In this document: positions 46,701 to 51,352 of the stretch, one piece after another
Numbering within the stretch: the first letter of the stretch is position 1
Layout of the letters: each line of letters starts with the position of its first letter
Assembly (NCBI RefSeq): GCF_040115645.1
Contig: NC_089546.1
Span: 1,826,001-1,890,000, forward strand
Direction: 5' to 3'
DNA length: 64,000 bases
From: Euwallacea fornicatus
Lineage: Eukaryota > Arthropoda > Insecta > Coleoptera > Curculionidae
Translations under genes and position numbers: made by a program
The notes under the pieces: generated by a model
Databases searched by the model: none
The model's input: the letters and a program-made list of their open reading frames with translations, nothing else
Told to the model about the DNA's origin: nothing

Positions 46701-48321
46701 ACAAATAAATATAGCAAATTTTAACACCCTGTATTGCAGACAGAAAGCGAAAACGGACTTATGTTTATATAAACTTTTTTTTCTAAAAATCACTCATAGA
46801 ATCACCCTTTAAATTTATGACATACTATTCTAAAACACCCTGCATATTCAGGGTGAGCCGTAACGCAAATACATTATGTACGATACGTAATCGACGTAGT
46901 AATGATAACATGAGGGCCATGTCTAACAGATGAAAGAAAAGAAAGTGAATCATCATTATGAGGAAAAAGCGAATTTTGACGAAACTAGAGAATTTGGGAA
47001 CTCTATATTGAACTGAAGTAAATGAAAGCCGAAGGAGATTTGCTGAAAGATTAAGTAAAGTGCAAAGTAAACTAAAATTAAAATTAAAAAATAACTAGCA
47101 CACCGATTAGATATGAAATTGTGGAGAATTAAGATTGAAGGAAAACGGAAACATCGTGATTCCTATATAGTGATACTAATATGATTTATATAGAACGATA
47201 TGAATCCCAATTACAAATTACAGTAGAATAAATGAACCTGAAGCGCATGGAAATGAATAAAGGTGAACAAGAGGTGCTTTGGATAAAAGAGACGAGGACG
47301 AAATTAATTTCAGACTTTATTATGATGAAAATTATGTGAGAAAAAAAATGAAACGATTGGTATGCGGATAGAGGAAAACAGAGTTGAACCGAAATTAGAA
47401 AGGTGAAAAGAAAATGTAATAAATCATGTCAACAGACATATAAATCAAACGTATTGTGGGAAAAACTTTTTTTGTAAAATCTATTATCTCTCTAGATGCT
47501 CTCTATATTTCTATGGTAGTTATAAAAAAAAAACTTCAGAAAAATATCACTTTTCAATTACTTATCTGAAGCTGCTGCAGCACTCAGATCAAACCTATTT
47601 GTTAAATAATACTCATTTTTATAAAACATTATTACAAAACCAGCAAATTAACGAGAGGCAATAATAAATTACACCTTGGATCTATCTAAGTCCAAACTAC
47701 TTAGGCTAGTAATTTATAGTTGCGACACTTGGTAAGTGTAACCATAACACTCTTGAGGGGCAAGTAGATGCCTTTTGAACGCGTTTCAAAACGCGTTAAT
47801 TAAATTTGCAAGGTTACAACGCCTTTTTCCTACTTTTGTAAATTCTTGTTTTCATCGCAGAGTTATATCTATCTACAGACATCAGATTTCTCCGCTACAC
47901 ATGTAAAAACTATTTCAACAAGCCGATTTATGTAAGTAAAACAATTTTAGTTGACATTTTCCTACATTCAAACACAAATTTATTTCCACATAATAAAGAC
48001 GTTTTTAAACTAGGTGTATCTCTCACGGGTTGACATTAACACTCATGTATTTGTCTCGCATGGATTACACAACTTTGTTTTATAGCAGCAGGTGGGAAAA
48101 TTATTGTATGAGGTTAAGAAACTGACGCTACCGATTCTCTATAAGGTCGCCAATTGGTATTAACCACCTTTTTGTTGCAGATACTTTGTGAGCACTCTTC
48201 TGCAGTTCCAAATCTATCGAGCCCTTTGCCAAGCTGCAGGCCAGTATGTCCCTGGAGACCACAGGAAATCTTTGCACAAATGCGACATCTACAGGAGTAA
48301 AGAAGCTGGAAATATTCTCAA
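13629..48321 (+). CDS. Ance-3: Angiotensin-converting-enzyme-like M2 peptidase, probable Ance-3 orthologue (partial, 9 exons)
   Basis: Exons 13629-13790, 14127-14367, 14416-14607, 14666-14763, 14819-14988, 15043-15167, 15223-15466, 16387-16485 and 48181-48321 have AG/GT borders and join in phase to 490 codons. M2 enzymes are zinc dipeptidyl carboxypeptidases, usually secreted or membrane-bound. Visible landmarks, in human testis ACE numbering: Q281 in WAQSW, zinc ligands H383/H387 in HEMAH, ligand E411 in FHEGLGEA, K511 and H513 in KYHIP, Y520, R522 and Y523 in YMRYF, and the cysteine pairs 152/158, 352/370 and 538/550. Odd: H353 is Thr (CTPSAWDF), A354 is Pro and G386 is Ala, so normal dipeptidase activity is doubtful. 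The N-terminal exons and the final domain segment (family motif SKPWPDA-like) were not found. The name Ance-3 is inferred from the altered active site plus three vajk-like genes nested in its 31.7 kb intron; M2 membership itself is certain. Confidence 0.9.
14127..14367 (+). CDS. ACE-like exon with first cysteine pair
   Basis: Phase 0 to 1. It encodes YNRLINDMLAIYNTATVC, then a Cys spaced like ACE C158, then WIEWRRQTGQKMKELYEQMV, matching the WxxWRxxxGxxMRxxYxxxV helix of M2 peptidases. It ends in the middle of the Asn codon of the NFTNTADYW segment. Confidence 0.93.
14416..14607 (+). CDS. ACE-like exon, lid region
   Basis: Phase 1 to 1. It encodes FTNTADYWSFPFE, then DVWADIKPLYELLHAYVRRRL and YYGPERINRQAPLPSHILG. 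This corresponds to the family's NxxDxGxxWxxxYE and LYxxLHAYVRRxL blocks. The following Gly codon is split by the intron. Confidence 0.93.
14666..14763 (+). CDS. ACE-like exon with Q281 equivalent
   Basis: Phase 1 to 0. It encodes NMWAQSWSNIFDITQPYP, the family's GNMWAQSW block. The Gln corresponds to Q281, which helps bind the substrate carboxylate in ACE. The intron before it is only 58 bp. Confidence 0.93.
14819..14988 (+). CDS. ACE-like exon with altered H353 position
   Basis: Phase 0 to 2. It encodes GYTPIDLFRLGEDFFVSMN, then MPLDFWQGSIFEEPGDRVV and LCTPSAWDFCNRRDYR. The family reads C-H-x-S/T-A-W-D at the last block; here His is replaced by Thr and the next Ala by Pro. A Cys also replaces the usual aromatic residue after WDF. 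Confidence 0.93.
15043..15167 (+). CDS. ACE-like exon with HEMAH zinc site
   Basis: Phase 2 to 1. It encodes IKMCAHPNMKDLITAHHEMA, then HIHYFMAYKNQPKVFRDGAN and P. The HExxH zinc motif is intact as HEMAH; vertebrate ACE has HEMGH. Confidence 0.95.
15223..15466 (+). CDS. ACE-like exon with third zinc ligand
   Basis: Phase 1 to 2. It encodes FHEGLGEAIGLSVGTPKHLQ; the first Glu is the third zinc ligand (E411 equivalent). It continues into LDKITFLPFAYVMDKWRYDV and GREEYNCHWHILR, matching the family's FLPFxxxxDxWRW block. Confidence 0.95.
15467..16386 (+). other. Intron of the ACE-like gene
   Basis: AT-rich, donor gtagat, acceptor aactttag. Frames inside (for example 15693-15968) show no family signature. 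Confidence 0.7.
16387..16485 (+). CDS. ACE-like exon with K511/H513/Y520 equivalents
   Basis: Phase 2 to 2. It encodes EQYQGIKPPVLRSEINFDPG and SKYHIPANIPYM. Lys, His and Tyr match K511, H513 and Y520. The Arg that matches chloride-binding R522 is split between this exon and the next. Confidence 0.95.
16600..16605 (-). promoter_or_regulatory. Candidate poly(A) signal for vajk-like A
   Basis: AATAAA on the minus strand about 150 bases below the stop codon. An ATTAAA-like site nearer the stop (about 16670) is an alternative. Confidence 0.35.
16754..17479 (-). CDS. vajk-like A exon 5 (main repeat block and tail)
   Basis: 242 codons with the stop. Starts VPVDKPYPVKVLVPQPYPVE in phase 0 and continues as PYPV repeats in which Pro and Val alternate with Lys/Glu/His. 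It ends with GGFGGGDEGQGGDEHYGGGH and a tail closing on SGHH. Confidence 0.92.
   Translation of the reverse strand, partial: VPVDKPYPVKVLVPQPYPVEKTVHVPYKVHVPAPYPVEKKIPYPVKIPVHVPKPYPVEKIIHVPVKVHIDRPYPVHIPKPVPVHVEKKIPYPVFKPVPVPVKVGVERPIPYTVEKPQPYEVKIPVKVPVPVEKKIPVPVEKPVPYAVKIPIFNPVPYTVEKKVPVEVKKPYPVPVKVPVAVPVHDEHEGGDSGGFGGGDEGQGGDEHYGGGHFGGEDIGGHDFGGLSGGGHDFGGEESGHH
16754..23405 (-). CDS. vajk-like Pro/Val/Tyr/Lys-repeat secreted protein A (434 aa, 5 exons)
   Basis: Coding exons in transcript order: 23405-23394, 19336-19132, 18020-17898, 17770-17532, 17479-16754. All introns are GT-AG and the total is 435 codons with TAA/TGA-free frame until the stop at 16754-16756. Residues 1-18 are a signal peptide (MKLL|GFSALCALLLLASA). 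A Lys/Glu-rich propeptide ends at SKKQDKR (residues 39-45), a likely furin-type site. A Gly/His/Phe stretch follows (GYGGGHGFDFGGGD, DFGSNGDSFG). From EKTVTVIKKVPEPYPVEK come about 250 residues of V-P-x-P-Y-P-V-x-K repeats, then a Gly/Asp/His-rich tail ending EESGHH. Probably an extracellular cuticle protein; the match to Drosophila Vajk proteins rests on composition and gene position, not an alignment. Lies antisense in the Ance-like intron. Confidence 0.88.
17532..17770 (-). CDS. vajk-like A exon 4 (first repeat block)
   Basis: Phase 1 to 0. It begins GHVHHEKTVTVIKKVPEPYP, the conserved entry to the repeat region, and ends KIEHVHVK before donor gtatgt. Only 52 bp of intron separates it from the last exon. 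Confidence 0.9.
17898..18020 (-). CDS. vajk-like A exon 3 (Gly/Ser/Phe-rich)
   Basis: Phase 1 to 1, 41 codons. It encodes FGSNGDSFGSNFDFGSIGHS, then YGGGFGFEHDSLGGNSGGSK. Acceptor cttattctag, donor gtaagg. Gene C has an equivalent small Gly-rich exon at 40397-40456; gene B has none. Confidence 0.87.
18021..19131 (-). other. Intron 2 of vajk-like gene A
   Basis: Donor gtaaat, acceptor ttattctag. Nothing else recognised. Confidence 0.7.
19132..19336 (-). CDS. vajk-like A exon 2 (signal core, propeptide, Gly-rich)
   Basis: Starts GFSALCALLLLASAEEKQ after acceptor tgcgttag and ends GGHGDSI plus one base before gtaaat (phase 1). It holds the signal-peptide core, the acidic/Lys-rich propeptide, the KKQDKRGL cleavage site and a GYGGGHGFDFGGGD segment. 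Confidence 0.88.
19337..23393 (-). other. Intron 1 of vajk-like gene A
   Basis: A 4.06 kb intron inside the signal-peptide coding region. It contains the repeat element at 20071-20795; the rest is AT-rich without coding signal. Confidence 0.65.
20071..20795. mobile_element. Non-coding TIR element of an unnamed family (full copy)
   Basis: The left end (CACTCAGGGTGATAAATTAA, then CCAAAAGCTGGAGATACG) is mirrored at the right end (TCGGTTGTCTCATTGTTAAT, CCAACTTTCGGTTG). The arms also pair inside: GTAAAGTTATGTTTTTTTTTC near 20260 with CGCTTTAAAAAAACTTCAC near 20570. No coding frame. A related partial copy lies at 7743-8042. Confidence 0.75.
23394..23405 (-). CDS. vajk-like A exon 1 (start codon, MKLL)
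   Basis: ATG AAG CTT CTG followed by donor gtaagtag. Chosen because it is in phase 0 with exon 2, restores the missing n-region of the signal peptide, mirrors exon 1 of the other two genes and lies ~70 bp below a TATA box. The intron after it is 4,057 bp long. Confidence 0.75.
23443..23477 (-). promoter_or_regulatory. Core promoter of vajk-like A: TATA box and initiator
   Basis: On the minus strand TATAAAT (23477-23471) lies 34 bases above an ACAGT initiator-like site (A at 23443). The start codon follows ~38 bases later. The TATA box seen here recurs at genes B and C, with an initiator-like site 30-34 bases below. Confidence 0.65.
23478..25914. other. Spacer between nested genes, no gene seen
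   Basis: AT-rich and within the ACE-like giant intron. Short frames at 23426-23623 and 23729-23989 have no family signature. Confidence 0.5.
25915..26760 (+). mobile_element. Decayed jockey-type non-LTR retrotransposon, 3' end
   Basis: GC-richer than its surroundings. Reading across frameshifts gives pieces of an RNase H domain and the C terminus in order: EYNTTVFEA near 25950, HWHCGVDELFR near 26155, RCRLVKDFLLHPETSRAL near 26305, KLNR near 26425 and GEESLYNCLGAQ near 26490. This order (TVFQAEI, GHxGVxGNExAD, GCRxAKxFL, TGHxxLNRHL, EEEx8C) is typical of jockey-clade ORF2. No single frame is open. Confidence 0.6.
26761..28617. other. Spacer, no gene seen
   Basis: AT-rich; nothing supportable. 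Confidence 0.5.
28618..29594. repeat. Diverged TIR element (probable)
   Basis: TATAAGGTGTTCC at 28618 faces GGAACATCCTATATA at 29579-29593. Internal arms pair at 28828-28890 and 29225-29280 (CGTACGAATTACTA, TTTTGAAACTTTTTTT). An extra ACACCCTGTATA lies at 28796. The outer segments are poorly matched. Confidence 0.5.
29595..31143. other. Spacer downstream of vajk-like gene B
   Basis: The open frame at 29753-29995 has no recognisable family. Apart from the poly(A) candidate nothing is seen. Confidence 0.45.
30974..30979 (-). promoter_or_regulatory. Candidate poly(A) signal for vajk-like B
   Basis: AATAAA on the minus strand about 165 bases after the stop codon. Confidence 0.4.
31144..31392 (-). 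CDS. vajk-like B exon 7 (last repeats and unusual tail)
   Basis: 82 codons and TAG. Starts IPVERPVPYEVIKHVPHYVE, runs through PVHVHEEKKEKVEVKCDEF and ends GLIDWGKWEKW. The polar Ser/Glu/Lys/Trp tail with a single Cys differs from the other two genes. Confidence 0.88.
   Translation of the reverse strand: MPVERPVPYEVIKHVPHYVEKKVPVPVKVPVPVHVHEEKKEKVEVKCDEFHGDSSSFVSQESKSGGEKSGLGLIDWGKWEKW
31144..33994 (-). CDS. vajk-like Pro/Val/Tyr/Lys-repeat secreted protein B (418 aa, 7 exons)
   Basis: Coding exons in transcript order: 33994-33980, 33928-33628, 33575-33466, 33411-33274, 31942-31745, 31691-31446, 31392-31144. They sum to 419 codons including TAG. Signal peptide MIFLK|TLLVLLITTACLA (residues 1-18), then a Lys-rich propeptide ending PKNQKR at residue 32. 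Next is a His/Gly/Glu-rich stretch with LEFGGGNEGGLELGGE. The repeat region opens with KHEKTVTVVKEVPEPYPVEK. Four internal repeat exons are phase 0-0, start V/I-x-V and end xVK, as expected of duplicated modules. Odd: the C terminus is not Gly-rich like A and C; it has one Cys and ends GLIDWGKWEKW. Likely cuticular; homology to A and C is clear, the link to Drosophila vajk is inferred. Confidence 0.88.
31446..31691 (-). CDS. vajk-like B exon 6 (repeat module)
   Basis: Phase 0-0 module of 82 codons, VYEEHPVPVKVEKPYPVKVE through VVKEVPYEVK, donor gtatgt. Confidence 0.9.
31745..31942 (-). CDS. vajk-like B exon 5 (repeat module)
   Basis: Phase 0-0 module of 66 codons, VHVDQPYPVEVKVPQPYPVY through EKIVHVPVK. 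The donor gtgcct is weak; the site was chosen because every other module also ends in xVK. Confidence 0.85.
31943..33273 (-). other. Intron 4 of vajk-like gene B
   Basis: Donor gtaaga, acceptor attttaag. No coding signal on either strand. Confidence 0.75.
33274..33411 (-). CDS. vajk-like B exon 4 (repeat module)
   Basis: Phase 0-0 module of 46 codons, starting VPVEVKVPHPYPVYKEVKVP and ending EKIVNVPVK before gtaaga. A 1.3 kb intron follows. Confidence 0.9.
33466..33575 (-). CDS. vajk-like B exon 3 (entry to repeats)
   Basis: Phase 1 to 0. It encodes PIEEVKHEKTVTVVKEVPEP, then YPVEKEVKVPVYKEIK before gtactt. It is the counterpart of exon 4 of gene A. Confidence 0.88.
33628..33928 (-). CDS. 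vajk-like B exon 2 (signal core, propeptide, Gly-rich)
   Basis: Phase 0 to 1. It holds the signal core, KVQPKNQKRSLFLGLLAHG with the dibasic site, and a His/Gly/Glu/Leu-rich region. It ends GKIKCPIFQ plus one base before donor gtgagt. Confidence 0.88.
33980..33994 (-). CDS. vajk-like B exon 1 (start codon, MIFLK)
   Basis: ATG plus four codons, then donor gtaagt; phase 0. The short first intron ends at acceptor tgttctag, joining it to the hydrophobic core TLLVLLITTACLA. Confidence 0.85.
34031..34065 (-). promoter_or_regulatory. Core promoter of vajk-like B: TATA box and initiator
   Basis: TATAAATA (34065-34058, minus strand) lies about 30 bases above CACAGTTT (A at 34035). ATG follows about 40 bases further on. 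Confidence 0.65.
34066..36384. other. Spacer upstream of vajk-like gene B
   Basis: AT-rich. The minus frame at 36112-36339 may be flanking retroelement sequence, but no motif was recognised. Confidence 0.45.
36385..37040 (-). mobile_element. Decayed non-LTR retrotransposon, reverse transcriptase fragment
   Basis: Minus strand, blocks in the expected order: SCRPIRFMNTSENFLEKLIK near 36870, AFSTV near 36640, GVSQDLLLCSALWN near 36500-36455, and SDDLAF at 36405-36388. These match the RPI, AFDxV, GVPQGSxLxPxLWN and FADDLA boxes of R1/jockey-type reverse transcriptases. Frames shift between blocks; not functional. Confidence 0.72.
37041..39032. other. Spacer below vajk-like gene C
   Basis: AT-rich; no coding or RNA feature supported. 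Confidence 0.5.
39033..39038 (-). promoter_or_regulatory. Candidate poly(A) signal for vajk-like C
   Basis: AATAAA on the minus strand about 265 bases after the stop codon. Confidence 0.4.
39305..39598 (-). CDS. vajk-like C exon 5 (last repeats, GGGY tail)
   Basis: 97 codons and TAA. Starts VPIPAPYPVERPVPYPVEKP, ends with HGGYEHGGYEGGLGGGYGGG and GDWD. The GGGY units come from a 15-base tandem repeat near 39325-39370, a site likely to vary in copy number. Confidence 0.93.
   Translation of the reverse strand, partial: VPIPAPYPVERPVPYPVEKPVPYPVKIAVDRPVPYPVAKPVPYPVEKPVPIPVKVPVAVPIHGGYEHGGYEGGLGGGYGGGYGGGYGGGYGHGGDWD
39305..42088 (-). CDS. vajk-like Pro/Val/Tyr/Lys-repeat secreted protein C (395 aa, 5 exons)
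   Basis: Coding exons in transcript order: 42088-42077, 41065-40852, 40456-40397, 40261-39654, 39598-39305; total 396 codons with TAA. Signal peptide MKPL|LLVSILVLAAIAVNA, propeptide EGKEKKSTEEKKQTKR ending at residue 35, then a Gly/Tyr/Asp segment (GYGYGSDIDHGY) and a small Gly-rich exon. The repeat domain starts KTITVVKGVPVPYPVEK and holds about 260 residues of very regular VPVPQPYPVEK repeats. The tail is four GGGY units, then GHGGDWD. An alternative unspliced start at 41089 (MKELRFFQ) is in frame, but the spliced start has a TATA box and matches genes A and B. Likely a cuticle structural protein. Confidence 0.9.
39654..40261 (-). CDS. vajk-like C exon 4 (main repeat block)
   Basis: Phase 1 to 0, 608 bp. 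It starts GSHAAVQKTITVVKGVPVPY and contains about fifteen PYPV units with linkers such as VPVDRPYPVHVPQ. Ends YPVAVK before gtatgc. Confidence 0.93.
40397..40456 (-). CDS. vajk-like C exon 3 (small Gly/Ser exon)
   Basis: 60 bp, phase 1 to 1, encoding SDGAGFGYNDYGSSGLVDL. Acceptor gcactag and donor gtaaga; phase agreement on both sides supports it. Confidence 0.82.
   Translation of the reverse strand, partial: FLTVLVSATTIMVARDSLI
40852..41065 (-). CDS. vajk-like C exon 2 (signal core, propeptide, Gly-rich)
   Basis: Phase 0 to 1. It encodes LLVSILVLAAIAVNAEGKEK, the KKQTKRGLLSLGYG cleavage region and GGLDGGLGGWEGGYGGIDL. Confidence 0.9.
41066..42076 (-). other. Intron 1 of vajk-like gene C
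   Basis: Donor gtgagt, acceptor ttttttcag. No other feature. Confidence 0.75.
42077..42088 (-). CDS. vajk-like C exon 1 (start codon, MKPL)
   Basis: ATG AAG CCT TTG followed by donor gtgagt, phase 0. The 1.0 kb intron ends at acceptor ttttttcag. Confidence 0.85.
42130..42166 (-). promoter_or_regulatory. Core promoter of vajk-like C: TATA box and initiator
   Basis: TATAAAA (42166-42160, minus strand) is 34 bases above a canonical arthropod TCAGT initiator (A at 42132). ATG follows after 44 bases of leader. Confidence 0.75.
42167..45964. other. Spacer upstream of vajk-like gene C, no gene seen
   Basis: The first ~180 bases are GC-richer than the rest and may be promoter-proximal. Beyond that the stretch is AT-rich without a supported feature. 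Confidence 0.45.
45965..46847. mobile_element. Foldback TIR element with ~340 bp arms, copy 4 of the IR/DR family
   Basis: The left arm (45965-46304) and right arm (46499-46847) are inverted repeats with scattered differences, leaving a loop of about 195 bp. The outer ATACAGGGTGTTCC is mirrored at 46830-46847. The inner motif survives on the right (AACACCCTGTATT, 111 bp in) and has decayed on the left. No coding frame. Confidence 0.88.
46848..48180. other. Spacer ahead of the distal ACE-like exon
   Basis: AT-rich. A short AACGCGTTTCAAAACGCGTT palindrome lies near 47778. No gene seen. Confidence 0.5.
48181..48321 (+). CDS. ACE-like distal exon after 31.7 kb intron
   Basis: Acceptor ttgttgcag and donor gtaagt; phase 2 to 2. 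It encodes YFVSTLLQFQIYRALCQAAG, then LHKCDIYRSKEAGNILK. The first Tyr equals Y523 and the two cysteines equal the 538/550 pair. The next exon should carry the SKPWPxA segment, but I found none before 64000. Confidence 0.95.
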
Positions 48322-49092
48322 GTAAGTCTGAGTAGGAAATTCAGGTTTGATGTATTTTTTATTTGTGCGTAATCAAATTTGTGAAGGTCTAGCAAAGTCT
48401 TCACATAAATCATGTAAACCAGAAAGAATGAATGAGAGTCAATTTGAAACTGAGATCTTCAGCGTTTACATAACATCACGTTTTTCTAGGCCTGGGCCCC
48501 AATCTTTTTGTGTTTTCTTAATTTTTTTCGAAACCATGCTTCAAGGTTTCCGGATGAAGTAGCGCGGGCCGCGACTTATATTGTTTATTGTTAATTATGG
48601 AAAAACATTGGTTTTATTGCTTATTGTTCGTATGTTGTTTATTAAATTCGTTTTCTAATTAATTAGCCATTTTAGTAGTAGTTGGGCAAGTTTGAATTCT
48701 TTTGGCTTCGCCTAAAGTTTCACAGAAAATTATACAATCGTATTGCAAAAATTCGAATATGTATTTATATGCGAAAGAATGCTACGGATTCCGACACGCT
48801 TTGTAATTGAAGAATGTGTATTAATAATTTCAATATATGCGGCGAATACACTTTTATAATCTATAAGTCACTCAACCAAGCATTCCGTAGATAGAGATCA
48901 CAAAATTAAACCAACACGTTGACCATTTAAAAGTCTCTTAAGAAACTCAGCGATTCAGGACGAGAAGGAGTTTTATATTCGTTTATTTATACAACATGTG
49001 ACCATTAAAAAACTTCAGAGCTGGTGGTGAGACATACTGAAACGTCTGGACCTAAATCAACGTAGGGCATTGGTCAAGCTATTTGCGACAAA
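48322..49092. other. Stretch after the last visible ACE-like exon
   Basis: Presumed intron; the frame at 48347-48562 shows no M2 motif. Confidence 0.5.
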
Positions 49093-50690
49093 CAGTGCCA
49101 CAGAAAAGTATGCGTACCCCCATCAAAAATGGCTGTTTGGACAGAACGGATCAGAGAAGAAAAAACATCTTTTCGAAAAATTATTTATGCCCAAAAATAT
49201 ATTAAATTTTATTATTAACAAAACATAAAAAAAATCCTGTTTTAACAAAATTTAAAAAAGTCATAATTGCAGGACAAAAAGGTCTGCGTACGGGCAATAG
49301 ATTTTGCGATATTCCTCTAAGATCTGACATGTTGCTGCAAGTTAACGACTGGTTTCTGTAATAGTTGTAATCTGACCAGCTTGTGCACAGATTTCTCACT
49401 AGTTGGACAGAATAATTGATCGATATGGCGCCAAAAAGTAAAGAGATTAGCATTGAATTGCGTGAACAAATTATTAGATTGAGGAATGAAGGAAATTCAT
49501 TAAACAGTATTGCCAAAATTGTTGGACGGGCCAAATCTAGTATTCGAAGAGTTTTAGAAAAATTTTCAACCACCAATTCACTTCATAGTATACCTCGAAG
49601 TGGCCCTTCGCCAAAAATAACTCCCCGCATTAAGCGCTCCATTGACCGTTTAGTTACAAAAAAACCGAGAAAAACGGCAGTGGAAATTCGAAATACATTG
49701 GAAGACGATCATAAAATACATGTTCATTCAGAAACAGTAAAGGCAGTTCTTCGCAACAAGGGTTTTCATAGTAGAGTTCCCAGGAAGAAACCCTTTATAA
49801 CAGATACTAATAAACAAAAGCGGCTTCACTTTGCTCATCTACACATTGATAAAACCAATGATTTTTGGAGTTCTGTCGTATTTAGTGATGAGAGCAAATT
49901 TAATTTATTTGGTAGTGATGGAAAACAAAGAGTCTGGAGAAAGGTAAATGAAGAGCTAAATCCTAAAAATATTATTCCTACCGTAAAACACGGAGGAGAG
50001 TCCGTGATGATTTGGGGGTGTATGTCTGCTGGTGGGGTGGGTAATTTGGTGTTTGTAGATACGACAATGGATCGATTTGTTTATTTGAGCGTACTCAAAA
50101 ACAATTTGAAACAGTCTGCGGAAAAACTGGACCTTTGAAGCGGATGGTGTTTCCAACAGGACAACGATCCGAAGCATACATCTGCCATTGTAAAAGAATG
50201 ATTAATTTATAATATCCCAAAACAATTCCATTCACCATCCCAATCTCCGGACTTGAGCCCCATCGAACATTTATGGGATGAACTGGAGCGACGCATAAGA
50301 AAGAGGAGAATTCACAACAAACAGGATTTAAGAGATGCTCTATCGCAAGAGTGGAATGATATTTCAATGGTGGTTACTAGAAATTTGGTTTTTTCTATGA
50401 AGAATAGGCTAAAGGCAGTTATTGAGGCCAAAGGAGGACCAACAAAATATTAAAAATGGTTTTTTTTATTTGTTATTCGTTGATGAGTTCTCTCGTGCGC
50501 ATACTTTTTTGAGTTGCGATTATCAGTTTTTTTAATTTTGTTAAATTAGGGATTTTTTTGTTGCTTAGTTAAAAACAAATTTACTATATATTTAGACATA
50601 TATAATTTTTCCAAAAGGATTTTCTTTATTATCCAATTCCGTAAAAAAAGCCGTTTTCGACGGGGGTACGCATACTTTTCTATGGCACTG
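49093..50690 (+). mobile_element. Tc1-type (DD34E) transposon, nearly intact
   Basis: The terminal repeats CAGTGCCACAGAAAAGTATG and its mirror at 50662-50690 differ at one of the first 29 bases. The right side is flanked by TA. The element is about 1.6 kb, the usual Tc1 size, and encodes one transposase. It is the best-preserved element in the window. Confidence 0.95.
49425..50453 (+). pseudogene. Tc1-type transposase with two in-frame TGA codons
   Basis: A 343-codon frame, the family's usual length. It has an N-terminal helix-turn-helix pair (LREQIIRLRNEGNSLNSIAK; SSIRRVLEKF; KTAVEIRNTL), FSDESKFNLF with the first Asp, FQQDNDPKH with the second, and SPDLSPIEHLWDEL with the Glu 34 residues later by hand count. 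TGA at 50136-50138 and 50199-50201 are the only stops, and no frameshift is seen. A start at 49416 (MID) is also possible. A one-piece protein would need both stops read through. Confidence 0.93.
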
Positions 50691-50816
50691 TATATCGAAC
50701 ATTTTACAAAGAGATAACAGCTAATGAATTTGTCTACGACCTATTATTAGTATCTCACAGCGTATTTGAGATATTTCGCATGATCACCCTTTACTTCCAA
50801 CGACTTGAAAACGAAA

Positions 50817-51352
50817 TTACTTGAGTCATTTTTGAAGAAATTTGGTCCTCATTTGGTGAAGTTATTAAAGTTCAAAGTATGAAAAGTCACAAAAGATGTG
50901 TGTTCGAGCACATAAACGACTTTTTATCTCGGAAATACACTTTCACACCACAAATGTACAATCAAGCCGTATGAGTAATCTTAAAGAGCCCGTCGAACTG
51001 ATTCTTTGAATGACTTTTGAAGGCATTTGGAGCTCATTTGCCGAAGTTATTGAGGTTCATAGCTTGAAACTTCACAAAAGATGTGAGTTTGAGCACATAA
51101 ATGACTCTTTATCTGGAAAATTCACCAAGATACAATGAAACCTTATTAATAATCTTAAAGAGCTCGTCGAGCTGATTCACTTGAGTCATCGTTGAAGAAA
51201 TTTGGTCATCGTTTGGCGAAGTTATTAAGGTTGAAAGTTTGAAAAGTTACAAAATATGTGTGTTTGAGCACATAAATGATCCTTTGTCTGGAAAATACAC
51301 GAAGATGTAATCACGCCGTATGAGTCATCTTAAAAAGCTCGTCTAACTGATT
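50817..51352. repeat. Tandem repeat, three units of about 175-185 bp
   Basis: Units begin near 50817, 51001 and 51177. Each contains TTGAGTCAT-like, GAAGTTATTNAGGTT, GTGTGTTYGAGCACATAAA and AAAGAGCTCGTCGA-type blocks in the same order. Units 2 and 3 look closest to each other. No coding frame. Confidence 0.8.
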
